Assembly: GCA_964515335.1 (NCBI GenBank)
Contig: CAZETS010000017.1
Location: 1 to 64,000 of the forward strand
Length of the DNA: 64,000 nt
Reading direction: 5' to 3'
Source of the DNA: TMED88 sp964515335
Lineage (GTDB): Bacteria > Myxococcota_A > UBA9160 > UBA4427
The notes beneath the pieces are model-generated. The model had not been told where the DNA came from. It saw nothing but the letters and a program-made list of their open reading frames with translations, and searched no databases. Positions 18,050-25,299 of the stretch are shown here, one piece after another (positions within the stretch are counted from its first letter, which is position 1; each line of letters begins with the position of its first letter). Both the position numbers and the translations under genes were made by a program.

Positions 18050-18967
18050 ATGTCGTTTCCCGATCGGCTCGATCTGCAGCGACAGGACCTCGCGCAGGTC
18101 TATCGGCCCCAGCGCGAGTGGATCGACGGGCGAGGCCTGCTGATCGTCGTCGCCCACTTCTTCTCGGGCATCGGCGCCGGGGCGTGGCTGTGGTCGACGC
18201 TGTACGACTTCCGGCTGGGCCAGCTGCTTGCCGTCTTCTGTGTGCTCGCGCTCTCGGGTGTCGCGCACCTCGCCTTCCTCGGCCGCTGGAGCCGTTTCTG
18301 GCGCATCCTCCGCCGGCCGCACAGCTCGTGGATCAGTCGCGGCATCTGGTCGATCGGGATCTTCGGCGCGGGGGCCTGCGCGGTGCTGCTGCTCGACCCC
18401 GGGCGGGGCGCTCCGGTCGGGCTGGCGATCGCGACCTCGCTGGTCGGAGCCTGCGGGATCCTGCTCTACGAGGGCTTCGTGTATGCGTCTTCGCGAGCGA
18501 TTCCGTTCTGGCGGACGCGACTGCTTCCGCTCCTCTACATCGCCTACGGGCTGCGCGGCGGCGCGGCGCTGCTGCTGATCGCGGCGGCCTTCGGCGGTGA
18601 CGGCTTCGACGTCGATGCCGTCGAAGCCGTCAAGCTATGGGTCGTCGTCTCCAGCGCCGTGCTCGTCCTCGTCTACCTGGTCAGCGGCAGCCGCGCCGGC
18701 GGGGCGGCCCGCGAGTCGGTCTCGCAGCTGATCACCGGGCGTATCGCCCCGTCGTTCTACGGCGGAACCGTGCTGGCCGGCATCCTGCTTCCCGTAGGGC
18801 TCGCGCTCGGCCGCGAGACGCTCGGGGCGCCCGACCTCGTCGTGCTGGCGCTGATCGGGCTGACTTCGCTCGTAGGCGACTTCTACGTGAAGTACTGCAT
18901 CGTGAAGGCCGGTGTCTACGTGCCGCTGGTCGGCCGCGAGGGTTTCCGGGCGGGATCTCGCGCATAG
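18050..18967 (+). CDS. NrfD/PsrC-family membrane anchor, quinone-interacting subunit
   Basis: A 305-residue polytopic protein with about eight hydrophobic segments, consistent with NrfD/PsrC. The first segment has HFFSGIGAGAW, a family-typical start for the first membrane helix. It would exchange electrons with menaquinone or ubiquinone and may move protons. Heme ligands are not expected in this family. It closes the operon started at 14481; the ATG is preceded by AGAGAGGTCAGG. Confidence 0.9.
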   Translation: MSFPDRLDLQRQDLAQVYRPQREWIDGRGLLIVVAHFFSGIGAGAWLWSTLYDFRLGQLLAVFCVLALSGVAHLAFLGRWSRFWRILRRPHSSWISRGIWSIGIFGAGACAVLLLDPGRGAPVGLAIATSLVGACGILLYEGFVYASSRAIPFWRTRLLPLLYIAYGLRGGAALLLIAAAFGGDGFDVDAVEAVKLWVVVSSAVLVLVYLVSGSRAGGAARESVSQLITGRIAPSFYGGTVLAGILLPVGLALGRETLGAPDLVVLALIGLTSLVGDFYVKYCIVKAGVYVPLVGREGFRAGSRA

Positions 18968-19368
18968 GCTGTCACGGTGCACCGCGAGCGGGCGCCTCGA
19001 CGAGGCGGTGGCCCGCGTGGCCGACAGCGATGACGAAGCCGCCCAGCGACCGCATCACCGACGCGTTGCGAGGCGCTCCGGGGGGGCCACGCTCCGTACC
19101 TCGCCAGGCTGCTCGAGCGCTCGCTGCAGGTGGACGCGCTGCTCGGCCCCGGCTGGCTCGGCCATCCCGACTTCACGGGACCGCGCGTGCTGTGCGGCGA
19201 CCTCGACGCGATGCCCTTCCTTCCCGGTCTGCCGCCGCATCGGCCGCGTGCAGGGCGACCGCCAGGGGGGAGGCGGCAAGCCCCGCCGTGGACGTGGCGA
19301 TCGAGTGATGGCACGGCGCCCCGCGGGTGACCATTCACCGGCCGGCCGTCGCGATCCGCCCCATTGTC
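18968..19368 (+). other. Non-coding stretch with degraded coding remnant
   Basis: No intact gene is seen in this roughly 400-nt stretch. One frame around 19095-19190 reads as a plausible protein piece (PYLARLLERS, DALLGPGWLGHPD), but coding is interrupted and the flanking frames disagree. The string is weakly reminiscent of the N-terminal region of GlnE-type adenylyltransferases; this is a guess. A G7 run near 19080-19086 may mark the break. I interpret it as a gene remnant. Confidence 0.3.
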
Positions 19369-19397
19369 TTGACATTCGGGCTCACTCTCCCCAAAAT
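19369..19397 (+). promoter_or_regulatory. Sigma-70-type promoter of the TetR gene
   Basis: A perfect TTGACA -35 (19369-19374), a 17-nt spacer and CAAAAT (19392-19397, four of six consensus positions). The predicted start is near 19404, about 32 nt before the ATG at 19436. The region is less GC-rich than its surroundings, as expected for a promoter. Confidence 0.65.
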
Positions 19398-19420
19398 CCG
19401 GAACCGAAATCCGATTCCGG
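19398..19420. promoter_or_regulatory. Imperfect palindrome, candidate TetR operator
   Basis: CCGGAACCGA and CCGATTCCGG form an inverted repeat (8 of 10 positions pair) separated by 3 nt, directly downstream of the -10 box and over the predicted transcript start. This position is typical of autoregulated TetR genes; binding by the product of the next gene is inferred. Confidence 0.5.
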
Positions 19421-19435
19421 TCTGCCTCCCGTCCA

Positions 19436-20131
19436 ATGCCCCGACCCACCGAGCCCCTCCACTGGATCCGCCCGCCCCGACAGGCGCGCACCCAGGAGAG
19501 CCTCGAGCGACTGCTCGATGCCGCCGAAGCGCTGTTGGCCGAGAAGTGCTTCGAGGACGTGCACGTCGCCGAGGTCGCCAACCGGGCGGGCAGCTCGGTG
19601 GCCGCCTTCTACCGGCGCTTCAAGGACAAGGAGGGGCTGCTCCACGCCCTCCACGAGCGGCTCTGCGAGGAGGCCTTCGCGACCGCGGACGACGCCCTCG
19701 AGCCGTCGCGCTGGGAGGGTGCGGGGATTCGCGAGATCCTCGAGACGGTGGTGCCGTTCCTCATCGAGGTGCTCGACCGGCGGCAGGCCCTCGACCGCGC
19801 CGTCTTCCAGCGCGGGCTCAGCGACGAGGCGATGCGCGAGCGCTCGCATCGGCTCAACCGCTACGTGCTCGAAGGCCTGTCCGCTCTGCTGCTCGAGCGC
19901 CGCGAGGAGATCGCGCATCCCGAGCCCGAACGGGCCGTCTCCTTCGCCCTGATGGAGACGACGGCGCTCCTCATCCACCTCTACACCGCGGGCTTCCGCG
20001 ACGTCACGCTCGTGCCGATGGGCGACGAGCAGGTCGCCGGCGAGCTCGTTCGAAGCTGTCTCGCGTACCTCGGGGTGCGCGACGCATCACGATCCGAAGA
20101 CCCCCCTCAACCCGCAGGAGAGACGAGATGA
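19436..20131 (+). CDS. TetR-family transcriptional regulator
   Basis: A 231-residue regulator. The helix-turn-helix is in residues about 17-63 (RTQESLERLLDAAEAL ... VANRAGSSVAAFYRRFKDKEGLL). The ligand-binding C-terminal half has no recognisable sensor type. It overlaps the next gene by ATGA, so the regulator and the two ferritin-like genes form one unit. A strong promoter and palindrome precede it, suggesting autoregulation. Confidence 0.92.
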   Translation: MPRPTEPLHWIRPPRQARTQESLERLLDAAEALLAEKCFEDVHVAEVANRAGSSVAAFYRRFKDKEGLLHALHERLCEEAFATADDALEPSRWEGAGIREILETVVPFLIEVLDRRQALDRAVFQRGLSDEAMRERSHRLNRYVLEGLSALLLERREEIAHPEPERAVSFALMETTALLIHLYTAGFRDVTLVPMGDEQVAGELVRSCLAYLGVRDASRSEDPPQPAGETR

Positions 20132-21093
20132 GGCGATTCATCGATCCCAACGAATTGGCCCGCGACAGCCGGTTCATCCGGCAGGACAACGCGCTGTCGA
20201 CCGTACTGGCGGCGATGCCCGACGACGTCGACACCGTGGTCGGCGCCTTCGAACAATTCTCGCCGATGATCGAGGAGTCGGTTCGCGGCACCACCGCCGA
20301 GCCGCTCTTCGAGGAGTACGGCCCGGCCTTCTCGCTGGTGATCCTCAACCAGCCCCTCGACCCCGACTCGCCGGTCGCCACGCTGCGCCTGCTGCTGCGC
20401 ATGCACGGCATCTTCGCGGGCGAGCTGCAGGCGCTGGAGGGCGCGGCGCGCTCGATCTGGGACTTTCCCGACTCACCGTGGGAATTCAAGATGAACATGG
20501 CGCGCCAGTGCTGGGACGAGGCACGGCACGTGCAGATCTTCGAGAAGCTGCTGACCCACCTCGGCGGCAAGGTCGGCATGTTCCCGGAGAGCACGTTCCT
20601 CTTCGAGGCGGCGTGCGTCGACGACCCGGCCATGCGCGTGGCGGGTGTGAACCGCGGGCTCGAGGGCCTGGCCTGCGACGTCTTCCGCGACATGATCCGC
20701 TACGCGGACAAGACGGGCGACGAGACCATGAAGCAGGCGATCGACTACGTGCTGGCCGACGAGATCACCCACGTGCGATTCGGCAGCGACTGGGTGAAGG
20801 AGTTCACGAAGGGCGACCCCGAGCACCTGAAGCGCACCCAGGAGTTCCGGCGCCAGGTCGACAAGCAATTCAGCTTCGGCGGGGCCCGGTCGGACCGCGA
20901 GGACGCCGCCATTCCGATCGCCCGGGAGGATCGCGTGGAGGCGGGCTTCACCGAAGAAGAGCTCGAAGAACTGAGCGAGCTCTCCAGCGAGGGGCCGTCG
21001 CGCGAGACGCTCATCGAAGCCGCCCGGATCCTGCGCGAGCGTCACGTCGCCAAGAAGGCCGGGGCCGCTGCCGAGCAAGGAGTCGCATCGTGA
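20128..21093 (+). CDS. Ferritin-like diiron protein (DUF455-like)
   Basis: A 321-residue helical protein with the arrangement of a ferritin-like diiron domain: E in ELQALEGAARSIW, DEARHVQIFEKLL (ExxH), a central RGLEGLACDVFRDM and ADEITHVRFGSDW (second ExxH). This resembles DUF455-type proteins, some of which oxidise or monooxygenate small substrates. The last 70 residues are charged and probably flexible. It overlaps TetR upstream (ATGA) and the next gene downstream (GTGA). Confidence 0.72.
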   Translation: MRRFIDPNELARDSRFIRQDNALSTVLAAMPDDVDTVVGAFEQFSPMIEESVRGTTAEPLFEEYGPAFSLVILNQPLDPDSPVATLRLLLRMHGIFAGELQALEGAARSIWDFPDSPWEFKMNMARQCWDEARHVQIFEKLLTHLGGKVGMFPESTFLFEAACVDDPAMRVAGVNRGLEGLACDVFRDMIRYADKTGDETMKQAIDYVLADEITHVRFGSDWVKEFTKGDPEHLKRTQEFRRQVDKQFSFGGARSDREDAAIPIAREDRVEAGFTEEELEELSELSSEGPSRETLIEAARILRERHVAKKAGAAAEQGVAS

Positions 21094-21773
21094 GCGAGCG
21101 AATGTATCCCGGCATGAGCCCGGACGAGCGCACCACCTTCGCCCCCTACTCGGCGTTCGACATCCCCGCCGACCTGCGCGAGCTGCACGGCCGCTACGAC
21201 GTCGAGTCGGTGGCCAGGCGCGTCCGCAACTTCCGCTACGCGGAGGAGTGGATGATGATGATCATGGGCGGCTGGGTGGCCACGGTTCCCGAGGTGCCCG
21301 TCAAGACCGGTCTGGGCAAGGTCATCTGGGAGGGCGCGCAGGCCGCCGACGAGCTCGGCAAGCGCCTCCCCGAGCTGCGCTGCGGACGCAAGGCCATCGA
21401 GGCCTCCGAGGCATCGAACGACGGGTTCGCGGGATTCGTCCAGGAAGTGGCCGAGCCGGAGCGGCCCGACCTCACGATCGAGAAGCTCGCGGGCATCTTC
21501 GACGTCCTGAAGCCGCACCTCGTCGAGGTGTACGAGACGACGATGCGTGAGACCGACCAGATCTCCGACGCCCCGACGATCGAGATCCTCGAGACGATCG
21601 TGCGCAAGACCCGGCGCCACATCGCGTGGGGCCAGGAAGTGCTCGACCGGCTCTGCGATACCGACGGCCTGCGCGAGCGCCGCCGCCAGCGCGCCGACGC
21701 CCTGTCGGCGAAGCTCGCCGACAGCGGCGGTGTGACGGGCACGCTCAGGGCGGACCGGGGCCAGCTGAACTGA
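21090..21773 (+). CDS. Ferritin-like companion protein of unknown function
   Basis: A 227-residue helical protein starting at GTG in a GTGA overlap with the DUF455-like gene; an ATG 12 nt further in is an alternative. It has the helical feel of the ferritin-like fold (RNFRYAEEWMMMIMGGWVATVP, RRHIAWGQEVLDRL) but few Glu/His pairs, so it may be a non-metal subunit partnering the upstream protein. I do not recognise the family. Confidence 0.55.
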   Translation: MSERMYPGMSPDERTTFAPYSAFDIPADLRELHGRYDVESVARRVRNFRYAEEWMMMIMGGWVATVPEVPVKTGLGKVIWEGAQAADELGKRLPELRCGRKAIEASEASNDGFAGFVQEVAEPERPDLTIEKLAGIFDVLKPHLVEVYETTMRETDQISDAPTIEILETIVRKTRRHIAWGQEVLDRLCDTDGLRERRRQRADALSAKLADSGGVTGTLRADRGQLN

Positions 21774-21812
21774 TCCGGCTCCCGGCGGGCCGCGGCGGGA
21801 CGGCCGAGGTGA

Positions 21813-21841
21813 TTGTCGAAAGCTTTCGGGCAAGATAGGAT
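21813..21841 (+). promoter_or_regulatory. Promoter with palindrome and shared 17-bp element upstream of marR
   Basis: TTGTCG (21813-21818), 17 nt, TAGGAT (21836-21841) is a plausible promoter. A perfect 12-bp palindrome CGAAAGCTTTCG (21817-21828) lies over the -35/spacer. The 17-mer AGCTTTCGGGCAAGATA (21821-21837) matches 15 of 17 positions of an element at 26501-26517 ahead of the amidohydrolase operon. Confidence 0.55.
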
Positions 21842-21895
21842 CGATCGGCGCGCGCCCGGGCCCGGCCGGCCCGCGGCGCGCCCGCCGACGAGAGC

Positions 21896-22405
21896 ATGCC
21901 CGAGCACCGCGACTGGATCGACGAGATCTACGAGGCCTGGGATCGCGAGTTCCCCGGCTCCGACACCGCGGCCCTGAAGACGATCACGCGGCTGGCCCGG
22001 CTGACGGTGCTCCTCGAGTCGTTCCAGGTGGACGTGCTCGCGCCGGTCGGTCTGGTGATGAGCGACTTCACCGTGCTCGCCGCCCTGAGGCGGTTGGGAC
22101 CGGACTACCAGGCCTCGCCCAGCGAGCTGTACAACGTGCTCGACCGCTCGTCGGGCGGAATGACGAAGATGATCCAACGGCTCGAACGACTCGAGTTGGT
22201 CGAGCGCTTCCCCGACCCGGACGATGGCAGGAGCAGCCTCGTCAGGCTCACGCCCGCCGGTCTCGAGGTGCACGAGCGCGCATTCGACGCCTTCCTCGAA
22301 GCGTCCCACGCTCTGCTCGGCGATTCGTCTTCGCGCCGGCTCGGCGAACTCGACCGGTCGCTCCAGACCATGGTGGGCGCATTCGAGAAGTACTTCTATC
22401 GCTGA
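21896..22405 (+). CDS. MarR-family transcriptional regulator
   Basis: A 169-residue winged-helix regulator. The recognition region is LYNVLDRSSGGMTKMIQRLERLELVERFPDPDDGRSS, with the wing DPDDGRS typical of MarR. MarR proteins usually bind palindromes as dimers and sense phenolic or acyl-CoA ligands. The gene faces an operon containing a PaaK-like CoA ligase; the shared element suggests it controls both itself and that operon. Confidence 0.9.
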   Translation: MPEHRDWIDEIYEAWDREFPGSDTAALKTITRLARLTVLLESFQVDVLAPVGLVMSDFTVLAALRRLGPDYQASPSELYNVLDRSSGGMTKMIQRLERLELVERFPDPDDGRSSLVRLTPAGLEVHERAFDAFLEASHALLGDSSSRRLGELDRSLQTMVGAFEKYFYR

Positions 22406-22450
22406 GATCCACGAGAACCTGGCGATCGCGCGATCGGAGCGCCGGCGCCT

Positions 22451-23023
22451 CTACCCGCGACCCCGCGTCGCGCCTCGCGATCCGGCCGCCAACGCGGCCG
22501 CCGCTTCGCCGGCCAGGCGCTCGACCTCGAGCAGGCGCTCGGCCAGCGCGGCGGGGTCGACGTCGTCGAGCAGGTGCTCGCCGCCCACCTCGGCCAGCAT
22601 CGCGCGCAGGCGGCCACCCTCGCCGCGCGTAGCGTCGCGCAGCAGCGTCATCACCCAGCCAGGCATCGCGCCGAACGCCACGCGATCGAACTGCACGATC
22701 GTCTGCGATTCGCCGGATCGGTGGATGTAGTGGTAGTGGGGGTCGTGATCGAACATGTCGAAGCGCAGGTACTCGTGGCGATCGTGCACGCCCTCGACGT
22801 GAATCGACACGCCGTTGTCGTCGATGGCCCCATCACCCACGGCCTCCTCGATCTCGGCGAGGTCGTCCCCGCTGTAGTTCGCGGCGAGCGCCGCATCGTC
22901 GAGCAGCCGGGACTCCACCCCGATTCGCATGGCGCCGATCTCGACCCAGATCGTATGGGCCGGATCCGGGGGAATGGGAGCCACCGCGTAGGTCGTTCCA
23001 ATCGCGTAGGTCGTTCCGATCAT
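22451..23023 (-). CDS. Unknown protein, last gene of the CoA-ligase operon
   Basis: A 190-residue protein I do not recognise. The start is ATG in an ATGA overlap with the upstream amidohydrolase-like gene. Residues 3-14 are a duplicated hexapeptide (IGTTYA). The middle is acidic with several His (DMFDHDPHYHYIHRSGE), which could bind metal, followed by an FDRVAFGAMPGWVM segment, and the C-terminal 60 residues are helical and Ala/Glu-rich. No signal peptide or membrane segment is seen. Tight coupling suggests an accessory role for the operon's enzymes. Confidence 0.6.
   Translation of the reverse strand: MIGTTYAIGTTYAVAPIPPDPAHTIWVEIGAMRIGVESRLLDDAALAANYSGDDLAEIEEAVGDGAIDDNGVSIHVEGVHDRHEYLRFDMFDHDPHYHYIHRSGESQTIVQFDRVAFGAMPGWVMTLLRDATRGEGGRLRAMLAEVGGEHLLDDVDPAALAERLLEVERLAGEAAAALAAGSRGATRGRG
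22985..23020 (-). repeat. 18-bp direct repeat at the start of the unknown gene
   Basis: Two adjacent 18-nt units (17 of 18 identical) encoding the repeated hexapeptide at the N-terminus. It is probably a slippage duplication; it lies next to the start codon and keeps the frame. Confidence 0.85.
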
Positions 23024-23907
23024 GCAGTCTCCCCGGGCACCTCGTGGGTCGCCGGCGCCAGCAGCGGAAAGGCCGTCCGCGCCGCACCTTCGAGCAACGC
23101 GTCGAGGGTCGGCCCGTCGAGGGAGAGCGAGTCCAGGCGCGCCAGCGCGTCGACGTGCCCCACCGTCGGAAAGCTCGTGCCAAAGAGGGTCTTCCCGCGG
23201 CCCGGGCCACGGAGGAAGTCGACCAACGCCGCCGGCCAGCGGTGCGGAGGGTGCGAGGCCGTGCCGAGGAATACGCTCGGGTGCTTGAGCGACATCGCGA
23301 TCGCCTCCTCGACCCACGGCCAGCCGGTGTGGGAAAGCACGATCGGCAGATCGCGGAAGTAGAGGGCTGGCCGATCGATCGCGATCGGCCGGCCGCACTC
23401 GCTCGGCATGAGGCCCCCCGACGCCCCCGTCTGCACGACGATCGTCGCCCCGCGCTCGGCGGCCAGCGCGTAGTAGGGGTAGAGGCTTCGGTCGTCGAGG
23501 GGCGCGTCCCAGCTGTGCGGGTGAAGCAGCAGCCCGACGCAGGCCCGGTGCTCGAGGATCGCCGAGGATCGCCGGACGCCCGACATCCCGAGCGTGGGAT
23601 CGATGACCCCGAGCGAGGCGAAGCGGCCGGGCCAGTCTGCAGCGAGCTGCTCGAACGCTTCGGCGGCCGTGCAGTAACGCTCGAAGGCGAGCAGGTCGCC
23701 CTTCTCGACATCGTCCGCGACGGGGAGAATCAGGCACTCGATGCCGAGCCGGTCCATCCGCGCCACCATTTCGCCGGGCGAGGCGAAGTCGTCCTCGCCA
23801 CTGCGGATGCGTATCGGTATGCCCTGGGCGGCGATCGAAGCCTCCCAGAGCGCCCGGCGCTCGGGCACGAAGGCGTTGCACCAGTAGTCGATCGCTCTCG
23901 CCGCCAC
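23020..23907 (-). CDS. Amidohydrolase-2-fold protein with degenerate metal site
   Basis: A 295-residue protein of the amidohydrolase 2 (ACMSD-like) fold. The usual xDxHxH after strand 1 reads IDYWCNAF, the strand-5 HTG reads VQTG, and the final SDYP reads TSFP, so most metal ligands are absent; only the SHTGWPW His remains. It begins at GTG with GAGGAGCTGAG upstream. It shares its operon with an intact paralogue (25296-26465) and a CoA ligase. It may be a non-catalytic partner subunit or an enzyme using different chemistry. Confidence 0.75.
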   Translation of the reverse strand: MAARAIDYWCNAFVPERRALWEASIAAQGIPIRIRSGEDDFASPGEMVARMDRLGIECLILPVADDVEKGDLLAFERYCTAAEAFEQLAADWPGRFASLGVIDPTLGMSGVRRSSAILEHRACVGLLLHPHSWDAPLDDRSLYPYYALAAERGATIVVQTGASGGLMPSECGRPIAIDRPALYFRDLPIVLSHTGWPWVEEAIAMSLKHPSVFLGTASHPPHRWPAALVDFLRGPGRGKTLFGTSFPTVGHVDALARLDSLSLDGPTLDALLEGAARTAFPLLAPATHEVPGETA

Positions 23908-23910
23908 CGC

Positions 23911-25299
23911 TCAGCTCCTCTCGTCGCGAAAGCGCCTGGGCTTGGGCGACGTGTGGAGTTCCGTCCAGTCGTCGAGGGCGCCCGGCCGCTCGACCGAAAC
24001 CGTGATCCGAACGCCGAGACGATCCTTCAGCCGAGCCTCGGCGGCGGCGCGGATCTCCTCGTGGAACTCGTCCGCCGTGCGCGTGACGACGTGCGCGACC
24101 ATCTCGTCGCGATTGCCCTCGCGGACGGCGCGCACGAAGTAGTCGGGATCCAGGCGGGGATCGTCGAGGGCCACCTCCCCGATCGCCTCGGGCCAGACGT
24201 TCACGCCCCTCAGCTTCACCATGTTGTCGGCTCGGCCCGCGAACGGCCCCATCCGGCGGAGCCAACTCCCACACGCGCAGCGCTCTCGCGGATGGAGGAA
24301 CGACAGATCCATGATGTTGTACCGGAACTGCGGACTCCCGGTCTTGTAGATCTCCGTTACCACCAGGCAGCCCGTCTCACCGTCGGGCAGCCGTTCGCCC
24401 GTCTCGGGGTCGACGACCTGCACCACGAATGCGTCCTCGAAGATGTGGAGCCCCTGACGCGCGGGACACTCGACCGCAACCCATTGCACCTCGTGGAAGC
24501 CGTAAGAGTGGTAGGTAGGAAGACCGAAGGTCTCTTCGAGCTTCTCGCGGTCGCCGATGTTCGGCAGCGCGCGCAGCGCGAAGTCGCGCCTGGGATCGAG
24601 GCCCATCTCTGTCGCCACCTCGGCGAGGTGCAGCAGGTAGTCGCCTGTGGTGAGGATCGCGCTGGCCTGGTACTCGACCGCGAGTTCGACCTGCCGACGG
24701 CTGCTCGTCACGTTGCCCGTTCCGGTCGTCAGCACCACGCAGCTCAGCCAGCGGTGCAGCGCCTCGTCGAACGCGAACGCGCCGTTGTGGGTGGAGTACG
24801 CCCAGGCGTTCAAGACGACGTCGCCCGGCCGCACGCCCTGCATGTAGAGCGCACGCGCCATCAGGATGGCGCCGACCTCGCGATCCCACTGCGTGTAGAC
24901 CGTGGGCCGCGGGGCGCCTGTCGTCGCACCCGACATGAAGATGCGGACGGGCTCTTCGTGCGCGCGGGCGATGTCGGCCCCCTGATAGTCGCCGAGAGGT
25001 GGATGCATCTCGATGCTCTTGCGGATGTCCTCGACCGTGTACGCGGGAAACGCCCACAGGTCGTCGAGACACTGCAGGTCGCGCGGCGAGACGCCGGCTT
25101 CGGACCAGCGCTCGCGGAAGAAGGGCACCTGCGCGGCCCGCTCGGCGCGATCGCGCAGACGAGCGAGCTGAAGAGCTTCGATCTCCTGCGGCTCGGCCAG
25201 GTAGTCCGACTCGAAGTACTCCGGGGGCGGCGCATAGCTGCGCATCAGCGCCTGGTAGTCGACGGCCTCGAAGGGCCTTCGCAGGCCGCCCTGGGTCAT
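23911..25299 (-). CDS. PaaK-like AMP-forming CoA ligase
   Basis: A 462-residue member of the phenylacetate-CoA ligase branch of the adenylate-forming superfamily. Motifs seen are the P-loop-like FMSGATTGAPRPTVYT, TTGDYLL, YHSYGFHEVQWVA, YKTGSPQFRYNIMDL and GRADNMVKLRGVNVWPEAI in the hinge and C-terminal domain. A cluster of Cys (RCACGSW) near the C-terminal part is typical of PaaK-type zinc sites. It starts in an ATGA overlap with the upstream amidohydrolase. The likely substrate is an aromatic or related carboxylic acid that is activated to its CoA thioester. Confidence 0.88.
   Translation of the reverse strand: MTQGGLRRPFEAVDYQALMRSYAPPPEYFESDYLAEPQEIEALQLARLRDRAERAAQVPFFRERWSEAGVSPRDLQCLDDLWAFPAYTVEDIRKSIEMHPPLGDYQGADIARAHEEPVRIFMSGATTGAPRPTVYTQWDREVGAILMARALYMQGVRPGDVVLNAWAYSTHNGAFAFDEALHRWLSCVVLTTGTGNVTSSRRQVELAVEYQASAILTTGDYLLHLAEVATEMGLDPRRDFALRALPNIGDREKLEETFGLPTYHSYGFHEVQWVAVECPARQGLHIFEDAFVVQVVDPETGERLPDGETGCLVVTEIYKTGSPQFRYNIMDLSFLHPRERCACGSWLRRMGPFAGRADNMVKLRGVNVWPEAIGEVALDDPRLDPDYFVRAVREGNRDEMVAHVVTRTADEFHEEIRAAAEARLKDRLGVRITVSVERPGALDDWTELHTSPKPRRFRDERS

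Noticed and set aside
19309..19330. TGGCACG as a possible sigma-54 -24 element
   Set aside because: No TTGC at the correct spacing; unlike the full match at 13475-13490.
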